Shown: one piece after another, positions 34,297-42,429 of the stretch | Layout of the letters: each line of letters opens with the position of its first letter | How positions within the stretch are numbered: the first letter of the stretch is position 1 | NCBI RefSeq assembly: GCF_016427505.1 | Contig: NZ_JAELXS010000001.1 | Coordinates: forward strand, 372,001 to 436,000 | Direction: 5' to 3' | From: Sphingomonas mollis | GTDB taxonomy: Bacteria > Pseudomonadota > Alphaproteobacteria > Sphingomonadales > Sphingomonadaceae | DNA: 64,000 nt | Made by a program: the position numbers and the translations under genes | The notes under the pieces: generated by a model | Databases searched by the model: none | Told to the model about the DNA's origin: nothing | What the model saw: only the letters and a program-made list of their open reading frames with translations

Positions 34297-36999
34297 ATGA
34301 CCATCAACCGACGTGATGCGGTGAAGACCGCGCTGTTGGGCGGCGTTGCCGTCGCCGCACCCGGCACGGGAGCCGCGATCGCGCGCCCGGCTGCCGTTCG
34401 CCCGGTGCCGCTGGGCTGGATCGACGGCGCCGCGCCGCCATCGCATCTGGGGCAGACGGTCGGCGTCGCGTGGCCGCGCGGTGCCTTGCGGAAAGGCGCG
34501 GCGCTGTCGGTGAGTGCGGGTGGCGGGGCGGTGCCGTCGCAGCACTGGACCACCGCCACCTGGCCCGACGGATCGATTAAATGGACCGCCCATGCGGTGC
34601 CGCCCGGCACGGCGATGGAGGGGTTGGCGGTCGCGCCCGGTCGCCCCGCCATGCCGTCGCAACCGGTGCGCGTGACCGAGCGTAGCGACACCATCACCGT
34701 CCGCACCGGCGCGCTGACGTGGGAGATCGCCCGGAGCGGCGACGTGTTGATCCGTGGCGCGCGACAGGGCGACCGGCCGGTGCTCGGCCCCGTCACGCTG
34801 GTCGGCGCGATGCGCCCCTCGCTCGATGGCGCACCCGCCGCCTTTACCGGTCGCATCGACAACGCCGTCGTGGAAAGCACCGGCCCGATCCGCGCGGTGA
34901 TCCGGCTGAGCGGGATGCATCAGGGTGCCGGCAAGAGTTGGCTGCCGTTCACCGTGCGCCTCTATGCCTATGCCGGCACCAGCCATCTGCGCATCGTCCA
35001 CAGTTTCATCTATGACGGCGATCCCGCGAAGGATTTCCTGTCGGCGATCGGCGTGCAGGCGAGCGTGCCGATGCGTGGTGCGCTGCACGATCGCCACCTG
35101 CGCCTCGCCACCGATGGCGCGATGTTCGTGGAGGGTGTGCGGCCGCTGACCGGCCTGCGTCGAGATCCCGGCGAGGCGTTCCGCGCGGCGCAGATCGCCG
35201 GCCGTGCCACGCCCGCACTGGCGTCGATGGCGCCGGCGGTGCGCGACAAGCTGGAGCGTATCCCCGCCTGGGGCGACGTGTCGCTGGAACAGCCGACCGC
35301 GCACGGCTTCACTATCGTGAAGCGGACGGAGGAGGGCCATGCCTGGGTCGATTCCGCGCAAGGGTCGCGCGCGCCGGGGCTCGCCTATGTCGGTGGCCCG
35401 GAGGGCGGCGTCGCCATCGCGCAACGCTATTTCTGGCAACGCCATCCCAGCGCGCTGCACATCCGCGATGCCGCGACCGACAAGGCGAAATTGACGGCGT
35501 GGATGTGGTCGCCCGAGGCGCCGCCGATGGACCTGCGCCCGTATCGCGGCGTCATGGGGATGGAGGAATTCGCCGCCCAGAACGAGGGGCTGGACGTCAC
35601 CTATGAGGATTACGAACCCGGCTGGGATTCGGCGACCGGCATCGCCCGCACCAGCGAACTGACGCTGTGGGCGCTGCCCGCCACCCCCGATACCGGCACG
35701 CTGCAGGCGATGGCCGCCGCCAGTGCCGTGCCGCCGCAGTTGATGGCCGATCCCGCCAGCCTGCACACGGCGGAGGTGCTGGGCATCTGGAACCTGCCCG
35801 ATCGCTCCACCCCCAATCGCGCGGCGATCGAGGATCAGCTCGATCACCTCGTCGATTTCTATGCGGGCGAGGTCGATCGGCGGAACTGGTACGGGTTCTG
35901 GAACCATGGCGATGTGATGCACAGCTATGATTCCGACCGGCATCAGTGGAAATACGACATCGGCGGTTTCGCCTGGGCGAACAGTGAACTCTCGCCCGAC
36001 CTGTGGCTCTGGTACGCGGCGCTGCGCAGCGGCAAGGCGCAGGCGTTCCGGTTGGCGGAGGCGATGACGCGCCATACCGGTGAGGTGGATACGTATCATC
36101 TCGGCCGCTTCAAGGGGATGGGCACGCGCCACGGCGTGCAGCATTTCTCCGACAGTTCGAAACAGCCGCGGGTGTCCAACGTCGCCTATCGCCGGCTATT
36201 CTATTACCTGACCGCCGACGAGCGGGTCGGCGACCTGATGCGCGACCTGCTGACATCGGACGAGACGCTGACCCGTGTCGAGATCGGTCGCAAGGTACCA
36301 AGCGGCCCGCCCGCCCCGACGCCAGCCGGCACGATCGACATGGGCTTCGGCCCCAGCTGGACCGCGATGGCCGGCGCGTGGCTGACGGAATGGGAGCGAA
36401 CCGGCGACACGAAGTGGCGCGACCGGGTGGCGAACGGCATGGACAGTATCGGCCGCATGGAGCGCGGCTGGCTGACCGGCAGCGCGCCGTTCGAATTGAA
36501 GAGCGGGCGTTACCTGGATCCCGGCAGGAAGATCCGGCTGTCGCATCTGAGCGCGGTGTTCGGCGCGGTGGAGGTGAATGCGGAACTGATCCAGCTGATC
36601 GACGTGCCGCGTTACCGCGCCGCGTGGCTGGAATATTGCCGCTGGTACAATGCGCCGCGCGACCAGTTCGTGGCGAAGTTCGGCCCGCCCGCCGGCCCCC
36701 GCAACCTGCGCGAGGGACATTCGCGCCTGACCGCCTATGCCGCGCAGATGGAGCATGACCCGGCGCTGGCGACCCGCGCCGCGAGCGAGTTTTTCTCGGG
36801 CGAGGCGGGGCTGGGCACTTGGACCAACGATCCGCGCCGTACAGTGGCGGGGGTCATGGAATGGCCGGGGGTGTCGACCAACGCCGCCTCGCAATGGGGG
36901 CTGGCCGCGATCCAGTTGCTGGCGCTGGTGCCCGACGCGATCGATCGCGGGACGATTCCGGCCTGGTCGGAGAAGGGAAAATCGCAACAGGTATCCTGA
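34297..36999 (+). CDS. PcRGLX/YetA-like exo-rhamnogalacturonan lyase (PL26-type), Tat-exported
   Basis: A 900-residue protein with a twin-arginine signal (NRRDAVKTALLGG at residues 4-16). Three parts can be made out: an N-terminal small-barrel domain (about 35-130, PLGWIDGAAPPSHLGQTVGV), a central beta-sandwich (about 130-480, including SFIYDGDPAKDFL and YRGVMGMEEFAAQNEG) and an alpha/alpha-toroid (about 490-890: NWYGFWNHGDVMHSYD, KYDIGGFAWANSELSPDLWLW and TYHLGRFKGMGTRHGVQHFSD, each a separate block). This is the layout of Penicillium PcRGLX (PL26, exo-acting on rhamnogalacturonan) and Bacillus YetA. The ATG at 34297 follows GAAGGA. Exact activity is inferred from family and context. Confidence 0.82.
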   Translation: MTINRRDAVKTALLGGVAVAAPGTGAAIARPAAVRPVPLGWIDGAAPPSHLGQTVGVAWPRGALRKGAALSVSAGGGAVPSQHWTTATWPDGSIKWTAHAVPPGTAMEGLAVAPGRPAMPSQPVRVTERSDTITVRTGALTWEIARSGDVLIRGARQGDRPVLGPVTLVGAMRPSLDGAPAAFTGRIDNAVVESTGPIRAVIRLSGMHQGAGKSWLPFTVRLYAYAGTSHLRIVHSFIYDGDPAKDFLSAIGVQASVPMRGALHDRHLRLATDGAMFVEGVRPLTGLRRDPGEAFRAAQIAGRATPALASMAPAVRDKLERIPAWGDVSLEQPTAHGFTIVKRTEEGHAWVDSAQGSRAPGLAYVGGPEGGVAIAQRYFWQRHPSALHIRDAATDKAKLTAWMWSPEAPPMDLRPYRGVMGMEEFAAQNEGLDVTYEDYEPGWDSATGIARTSELTLWALPATPDTGTLQAMAAASAVPPQLMADPASLHTAEVLGIWNLPDRSTPNRAAIEDQLDHLVDFYAGEVDRRNWYGFWNHGDVMHSYDSDRHQWKYDIGGFAWANSELSPDLWLWYAALRSGKAQAFRLAEAMTRHTGEVDTYHLGRFKGMGTRHGVQHFSDSSKQPRVSNVAYRRLFYYLTADERVGDLMRDLLTSDETLTRVEIGRKVPSGPPAPTPAGTIDMGFGPSWTAMAGAWLTEWERTGDTKWRDRVANGMDSIGRMERGWLTGSAPFELKSGRYLDPGRKIRLSHLSAVFGAVEVNAELIQLIDVPRYRAAWLEYCRWYNAPRDQFVAKFGPPAGPRNLREGHSRLTAYAAQMEHDPALATRAASEFFSGEAGLGTWTNDPRRTVAGVMEWPGVSTNAASQWGLAAIQLLALVPDAIDRGTIPAWSEKGKSQQVS

Positions 37000-37057
37000 G
37001 CTTTACGTACCGCTCCCGATCGATTACTCAGACAATATAACAAGGGAGCAGGATCGG

Positions 37058-38632
37058 ATGAGAGCAGGATTGTTCGCGCTGGTAATGGCGTCGGCGGCGA
37101 TGGTGATGACGCCGATGGCGGCGATGGCGCAGGAGGCCGCGCCGTCGGCCACCACCGTGACCGCGACGGCCACGTTGAAGGCCGATGCGCCGGGGCCGGT
37201 GATCGACCGCCGCATCTTCAGCCAGTTCGCTGAGCATCTGGGCTACGGCATCTATGGCGGCCTGTGGGTCGGGCCGGGATCGAAGATCCCCAACACCCGC
37301 GGGTATCGCAACGATGTCGTCGCGGCGCTGCGTGCGCTGAAGGTGCCGGTCGTGCGTTGGCCGGGCGGCTGCTTCGCCGACGAATATCACTGGCGGGAAG
37401 GTATCGGTGCCCGCAACAAGCGCCCGGTGAAGATCAACACGCATTGGGGCGGTGTCACCGAATCGAATGCGTTCGGCACGCATGAATTCATGGATTTCGC
37501 CGAACTGATCGGTGCCGAGGCGTATGTATCCGGCAATGTCGGCAACGGCACCCCGGCCGAGATGGCCGAATGGGTCGAATACATGACTTCGCCTGCCGGT
37601 ACGCTGGCGGACGAGCGCGCGAAGAACGGCCGCAAGCAACCATGGAAGCTGCCGATGTTCGGCATCGGCAACGAGCTGTGGGGATGCGGCGGCAATATGA
37701 AGCCGGACTATGCCGCCGATCTGACCCGCCGTTATGGCACCTTCATAAAGGTGCCGGAGGGTACGAAGACGCTGCGCATCGCCAGCGGTGCGAACTCCGA
37801 CGATTACAACTGGACCGAAGTGATGATGCGCGAGGCGGGCGACCGCATCGACGGCATCGGCGTGCATTATTACACGGTGCCGGGTGACTGGGGGCGCAAG
37901 GGGTCGGCGACGCAGTTCACCGAGGAGGATTACGCCCGCACCATCTCGAAGACGCTGAAGATGGACGAACTGATTACGAAGCACGGCGCGATCATGGACA
38001 AATATGATCCCAAGAAGCGCGTGAACATGGCGGTCGACGAATGGGGGACGTGGTACGACGTCGAGCCGAACACGAATCCCGGCTTCCTGTATCAGCAGAA
38101 CACGATGCGCGATGCGATCGTCGCGGCGCTGAACATCAACATCTTCGCGCGTCATGCCGATCGCGTGCGGATGACCAACATCGCCCAGATGGTGAACGTG
38201 CTGCAGGCGATGATCCTGACGCGCGAGGGGCAGATGGTGCTGACCCCGACCTATCACGTGTTCGAGATGTACAAGGGATTCCAGGACGCGACCTATCTGC
38301 CGCTGGAACTGAAATCGCCGTGGTACAACAAGGAACAGTGGACGGTGCCATCGGTCAGCGCCGCCGCCGCTCGCGGTACGGACGGCGTGGTCCGCGTAGC
38401 CCTGACCAACGTCGACCCCAACCGGGCGGCATCGGTGTCGGTGGCGATCACAGGCGTCGCGGCGACCGGCGTGACGGGGCGCATCCTGACGGCGGCCACG
38501 ATCGGGGCGCATAACGACTTCGGGTCGGGCGATGCGGTGAAGCCAGCGGCGTTCACCGGCGCGCAGATTGCCGGCGGCACGCTGACGGTGACGTTGCCGG
38601 CGAAGTCGGTGGTGATGCTGGACCTGCGCTGA
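37058..38632 (+). CDS. Alpha-L-arabinofuranosidase, GH51 family
   Basis: A 524-residue secreted enzyme with a signal peptide (residues 1-25, ending AMAQ). It removes L-arabinofuranose from arabinan and arabinogalactan side chains of pectin. FSQFAEHLGYGIYGGLWVG and LKVPVVRWPGGCFADEYHW begin the barrel. GIGNELWGCGGN near 208 carries the acid/base Glu, and VDEWGTWYDVEPN near 326 carries the nucleophile Glu. The C-terminal about 90 residues form a beta-sandwich. The ATG at 37058 has GGGAG upstream; a longer frame overlaps the PL26 gene. It is 58 bp after PL26 and on the same strand; a family A repeat that can terminate transcription follows. Confidence 0.95.
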   Translation: MRAGLFALVMASAAMVMTPMAAMAQEAAPSATTVTATATLKADAPGPVIDRRIFSQFAEHLGYGIYGGLWVGPGSKIPNTRGYRNDVVAALRALKVPVVRWPGGCFADEYHWREGIGARNKRPVKINTHWGGVTESNAFGTHEFMDFAELIGAEAYVSGNVGNGTPAEMAEWVEYMTSPAGTLADERAKNGRKQPWKLPMFGIGNELWGCGGNMKPDYAADLTRRYGTFIKVPEGTKTLRIASGANSDDYNWTEVMMREAGDRIDGIGVHYYTVPGDWGRKGSATQFTEEDYARTISKTLKMDELITKHGAIMDKYDPKKRVNMAVDEWGTWYDVEPNTNPGFLYQQNTMRDAIVAALNINIFARHADRVRMTNIAQMVNVLQAMILTREGQMVLTPTYHVFEMYKGFQDATYLPLELKSPWYNKEQWTVPSVSAAAARGTDGVVRVALTNVDPNRAASVSVAITGVAATGVTGRILTAATIGAHNDFGSGDAVKPAAFTGAQIAGGTLTVTLPAKSVVMLDLR

Positions 38633-38640
38633 TCGCCTGA

Positions 38641-38740
38641 AAAGCCCCTCCCGCTTGCGGGAGGGGTTGGGGGTGGGGATGTCTCAACCGAGAGGGCGTC
38701 CTTCTCCCCAACCCCTCCTCTGAAGAGGAGGGGCTTTTTT
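38641..38740. repeat. Palindromic intergenic repeat, family A, copy 2 (terminator-like)
   Basis: Bounded by AAAAGCCCCTCCCGCTTGCG on the left and the matching GAGGAGGGGCTTTTTT on the right, with inner GGGAGGGG/CCCCTCC pairs. The T run on the right makes it a plausible terminator for the GH51 transcript. Confidence 0.82.
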
Positions 38741-38751
38741 CACACCCCATC

Positions 38752-38830
38752 GTCGTTGCGAGCGCAGCGAAGCAATCCAGAGGCCGCGCGCGTGACGCTC
38801 TGGATTGCTTCGCTACGCTCGCAACGACGG
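38752..38830. repeat. 79-bp palindromic repeat, family E
   Basis: Arms of about 32 bp, beginning CGTCGTTGCGAGCG and including GAAGCAATCCAGAG, are inverted around a 15-bp middle with a single mismatch. The right arm ends three bases before the convergent hydrolase stop codon. One copy in this window. Confidence 0.85.
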
Positions 38831-38832
38831 AC

Positions 38833-39636
38833 TCAGGCCTTCGGCACGAAATCCACCTGCCGCAGCCACGCCGCGCAGAGTTCGGGCCACAGCCGCACCG
38901 GCCCCGTCTTGGTATCCAGCGCAAAGCCGTGCGGGGCATCGGCGAACACATGCAGTTCCGGCGCACCGCCCTTCGCGACTAGCGCGTCCTTCAGCCGGTA
39001 CGCGTTCGCCACCGGCACGACCGGATCGTTGCCGGCATAGACGATGAACACCGGCGGCGGTGCGTCCGCCAGTTGCGCGTCGGGTTGCAGCCGGTCGTAC
39101 AGCGCCTGCTTCTCCACCGGCGGCAGCGGCGGCTTGTCCGCGATGACGGTGCGGCCCGCCGCGTTGGTCGAGATCGGGGCGTAGCCGATCACCGCCACGT
39201 CCGGCCGCGCCACTTCCGCTCCCGCCGCGAGCAGGCATGCGGCCAGATGCCCGCCCGACGACAGGCCGACGACACCGACTTGCCCATGACCGTGCGCCCG
39301 GATCATTGCCATCGCGCGGATCGCATCGGCGCGCGGTGCCATCGGTCCGGTGTCGGCGGTCGGGAAGCGATGTACCAGCACATAGGCGTGGATGCCCAGC
39401 CCGTTCAGCCAGCGCGCCACCGCGACGCCCTCGCGCTCCACCATCAATTGTGTATAGCCGCCGCCGCCCAGCACCAGCATCGCCGCGCCGGTCGGGTTGG
39501 CGGGGGCGAAACCGAACAGCCACGGCCGCGCCACCCCGCCGACGACCCCGGCATCGGTGATCGTGAACGCGCCCTCGACCGGCTGTTCGTCCCACAGGGG
39601 CAGGGCGCTGTCCGCCCCGAACATCGTCGCGCTCAT
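38833..39636 (-). CDS. Alpha/beta-hydrolase (carbohydrate-esterase-like)
   Basis: A 267-residue enzyme without a clear signal peptide. LVLGGGGYTQLMVEREG near 55 is the oxyanion loop of the esterase D/acetyl-xylan-esterase-like group, VVGLSSGGHLA near 122 carries the nucleophile Ser (GXSXGG), VYAGNDPVVPV near 203 the Asp, and FADAPHGFAL near 232 the His. It is the last gene of a long minus-strand run and overlaps the transporter stop by 4 bp. Plausible job: removing acetyl or other ester groups from imported pectic oligosaccharides in the cytoplasm. Substrate unproven. Confidence 0.82.
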   Translation of the reverse strand: MSATMFGADSALPLWDEQPVEGAFTITDAGVVGGVARPWLFGFAPANPTGAAMLVLGGGGYTQLMVEREGVAVARWLNGLGIHAYVLVHRFPTADTGPMAPRADAIRAMAMIRAHGHGQVGVVGLSSGGHLAACLLAAGAEVARPDVAVIGYAPISTNAAGRTVIADKPPLPPVEKQALYDRLQPDAQLADAPPPVFIVYAGNDPVVPVANAYRLKDALVAKGGAPELHVFADAPHGFALDTKTGPVRLWPELCAAWLRQVDFVPKA

Positions 39637-41165
39637 GCCACCGGGTTCCGGCCCCAGAGCTGGTCGTATCGCCAGCCCGACAGATCCTCGACCACGCGCG
39701 CGTTACGTTCGTCGGTGGGCGTGTCGTGGCCGGCGCGCAGATGCTCGATCTCGTCCAGCAGGATCGCGTGGGTCTTCGGATCGAGCCGGAAGCGCGTCGA
39801 TACGATCACACCGAAGATCAGCATCGCGACCGTGCCCAGCCCCAGCACGCCGACGATCGCCGCGATCGCCTGCGGACTCTGGACGGTCGCCTTCGATACG
39901 AAGCCCGACGCCTGCATCACCTGACCCACCAGAATGACCGCTGCGGCTTGGCTCATCTTGCGAACGAACGTCATCACGCCGGCAAAGGCGCCCTCGCGGC
40001 GGCGGCCCGTGACGATCTCGTCCACGTCCGCCATGTAATTGTACGTCGCCCACGGGATGTAGTTCAGCGCGCCGCGGCCGAGCCCGGCGAACACCACCGG
40101 CAGCCAGAACAGCGACGACGTCGCAGTATAGCCCGCGCCGTACATGCCGAGGAAGATGAACACCCCGATCGCGAAACTCAGCGCCGCGAACCGGTACGCC
40201 ATCGCCGGCGACAGCCGCAGCGCGAAGTTGATCGCCAGCACCACCGCCACGAGCTGCACGATATACGTCACGCCGACCAGCTGCCCGACGATCGCCGTCG
40301 ATCCGGCCAGCGCAAAGATCACGAAATAGGTGAAGGCCGCGTTGTAGATATCCTGACTGATGTACCCGCCCAGATACATGCCCAGATGCAGGCGAAAGGC
40401 GCGGATGCGCAGCGTCGAGAACAGGTTGCGGTACAGCGCCCGGAACGACGCGCCCAGCGTCGGCCGCTCGCGCGCATCCTCCTCCGCCTCAAGCTCGGGC
40501 GGGCGTTCCCGCTCCCAACTGAATGCATAGAGCAGCCCCGCCGCGCCCATGAACAGGATCGAGAAGATGATGCCCATGTACAGATAGGTATCGGGCGAAT
40601 CCGGTCCCAGATACGCGATCAGCCAGGCCGGCAGGAACGCGGCGGCGATCGCGGAGCACTGGCCGCACAGGATGCGCGCGCCGGCGAACTTCGCCTTGGT
40701 CCGGTAATCGGTCGCCATTTCGGATGCGAGCGTCTCGTACGGGATGATCTCCATCGCATAGACCATCTCGAACAGCACGTAGGTGACGAGGTAATACCAG
40801 AAGCTCTGCCCCGACACCCACATGATCGCGAACGCCGGCAGCAGCGGAATGGCGGCCAGGATGAAGAACCGCCGCCGCCCGAACCTTTTCCCCAGCCGCG
40901 TCCGTCCGATGTTATCGGACAGATGCCCGATCATCGGACTGGTGAACGCATCCAGCACCCGCGCCACGCCGAAGATGATCGTCGCCTGCGCCGCCGACAG
41001 CCCGCAGAAGCTGGTATAGAAGATCAGTATCCACGTGCTGATGACCGCCATCGACCCGGCGCCGAGGACATCGTTCGAGCCATAGGCGAGCAAATTGTAC
41101 CAGCGCACCGGCCGCGTGGGGGCCACGGGCATCGCGGGAACGACAGCGGCGGGCGTGCTGGCCAT
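39633..41165 (-). CDS. Sugar:cation symporter, MFS/GPH family
   Basis: A 510-residue inner-membrane transporter with about twelve predicted spans. The GPH signature region is visible: ARVLDAFTSPMIGHLSDN followed by TRLGKRFGRRRFFILAA, and later FAGLGRGALNYIPWATYNYMADVDEIVTGRRREG. Family members (MelB/GusB-like) carry oligosaccharides or glycosides with H+ or Na+. Beside GH105 it likely imports unsaturated rhamnogalacturonan di- or oligosaccharides from the periplasm. The ATG at 41165 has GAGGAAG upstream; the longer frame runs back through the family B repeat. The stop overlaps the following hydrolase start. Confidence 0.88.
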   Translation of the reverse strand: MASTPAAVVPAMPVAPTRPVRWYNLLAYGSNDVLGAGSMAVISTWILIFYTSFCGLSAAQATIIFGVARVLDAFTSPMIGHLSDNIGRTRLGKRFGRRRFFILAAIPLLPAFAIMWVSGQSFWYYLVTYVLFEMVYAMEIIPYETLASEMATDYRTKAKFAGARILCGQCSAIAAAFLPAWLIAYLGPDSPDTYLYMGIIFSILFMGAAGLLYAFSWERERPPELEAEEDARERPTLGASFRALYRNLFSTLRIRAFRLHLGMYLGGYISQDIYNAAFTYFVIFALAGSTAIVGQLVGVTYIVQLVAVVLAINFALRLSPAMAYRFAALSFAIGVFIFLGMYGAGYTATSSLFWLPVVFAGLGRGALNYIPWATYNYMADVDEIVTGRRREGAFAGVMTFVRKMSQAAAVILVGQVMQASGFVSKATVQSPQAIAAIVGVLGLGTVAMLIFGVIVSTRFRLDPKTHAILLDEIEHLRAGHDTPTDERNARVVEDLSGWRYDQLWGRNPVA

Positions 41166-41191
41166 GGGCTTCCTCAACGTAAGAACAATCC

Positions 41192-41298
41192 GTTCCCCGG
41201 CGCCGGCCGGGGTCCAGTTGCGATGTGGGTCGTTGGCGGGCGTTGCGCGTCTTCGCGTCGCTTCGGCCCAACTGGACCCCGGCCTTCGCCGGGGAACA
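41192..41298. repeat. Palindromic intergenic repeat, family B, copy 2
   Basis: Bounded by CCCCGGCGCCGGCCGGGGTC and its inverted counterpart ending GCCTTCGCCGGGGAAC, with CCAGTTG/CAACTGG just inside. It separates GH105 from the transporter gene within a co-directional run. Confidence 0.85.
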
Positions 41299-41313
41299 GC
41301 CATCGGTCAGTCG

Positions 41314-42426
41314 TCAGATATACGAGCGCAGGAACTCGCCCAGCGCAACGATCGCGAGGCTCTGGCCGTACGGCATGCTGGTCAGCGCGATGTCCTTGTA
41401 GAACTGCATCGTGTCGCCCATCGCGGTGCCGAAGCTGACCTGCTTCAACTCGCCCTTGTCGTCGATATTGGCCAGCACCGCCTGCACCGCCTTGATTCCG
41501 ACGCTCTCATAATGGCGCGGCAGATATCCCTTCCGCACCGCCTTCAGGATGCCGTACGCGAAGCCGGCGGTGGCCGATGCTTCCAGATAGCTGGTCGGAT
41601 CGACGATCAGCGTGTGCCACAGGCCGCTCTCGTCCTGATGCTGCGCCAGCGTCTTCACCTGTGCGGCCAGCGTATCGATCAGGAAGGTGCGGAACGCATC
41701 GCCCTTGGGCAGATCGAGCATCTCGATGATCTCGGGGATCGCGATCGTGACCCAGCAATTGCCCCGCGCCCACAGGGCGCCGGCAAAATTATGCCGTTCG
41801 TTGAAGTCCCAGCCGTGAAACCACAGGCCGGTCTTCGTATCGAACAGATATTTTATGTGGATCAGGAACTGCCGCTTGGCCTCCTCCACATAATGCGGAC
41901 GGTTCAGCAGCAGGCCGATCTTGGCCAGCGGCAGCACCGACATCATCAGCGTGTCGTCCCACAGCTCACCCGGATTCTCGTCGTTGAAGACGATGTGCTG
42001 GAACCCGCCCTCCTCGGTCTTGGGCAGGCCGTCATCGGCCATCAGCCATTCGGCCCAGGTGTCGAGATAGGGGATATAGCTCTGATCCCCGGTCTGCTCG
42101 TACAGATAGGCGAGCGTCAGGAACGGCGACATGGTGTTGATGTTCTTGGTCGGCGTGCCCGCGGCGAAGCGGTCCTCGAACCACTTGACCATCACATCAT
42201 AGGCATGGGCATCGCCGGTCTGCTCGTAATAGCGCCACAGCCCGAACAGGCCGATGCCGTGCGTCCATTCCCAGTCGTTCCACCCCTTGGTGTCGATGAC
42301 GCGGCCGTCCTCCAGCCGCAGCAGGAACTCGCCCGTCTCGTCCTTGATGTTGACGAGGTTGTCGATCAACAACGTGATCGCGTCGGTCACCTGCTTGCGC
42401 GGAACCTGATGGGTTAGGGCGGCCAC
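41314..42426 (-). CDS. Unsaturated rhamnogalacturonyl hydrolase, GH105 family
   Basis: A 370-residue cytoplasmic alpha/alpha-barrel enzyme that removes the 4,5-unsaturated galacturonyl residue left by rhamnogalacturonan lyases. KGWNDWEWTHGIGLFGLWRY near 48, PGELWDDTLMMSVLPLAKIG near 133 with the catalytic Asp pair, and LWARGNCWVTIAIPEIIEML near 195 match YteR/YesR. No signal peptide, so it works after import. It begins with GTG at 42426, preceded by AAGGAG, three bases after the GH35 stop. It completes the steps that follow PL11 and PL26 lyases. Confidence 0.94.
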   Translation of the reverse strand: MAALTHQVPRKQVTDAITLLIDNLVNIKDETGEFLLRLEDGRVIDTKGWNDWEWTHGIGLFGLWRYYEQTGDAHAYDVMVKWFEDRFAAGTPTKNINTMSPFLTLAYLYEQTGDQSYIPYLDTWAEWLMADDGLPKTEEGGFQHIVFNDENPGELWDDTLMMSVLPLAKIGLLLNRPHYVEEAKRQFLIHIKYLFDTKTGLWFHGWDFNERHNFAGALWARGNCWVTIAIPEIIEMLDLPKGDAFRTFLIDTLAAQVKTLAQHQDESGLWHTLIVDPTSYLEASATAGFAYGILKAVRKGYLPRHYESVGIKAVQAVLANIDDKGELKQVSFGTAMGDTMQFYKDIALTSMPYGQSLAIVALGEFLRSYI

Positions 42427-42429
42427 GAA

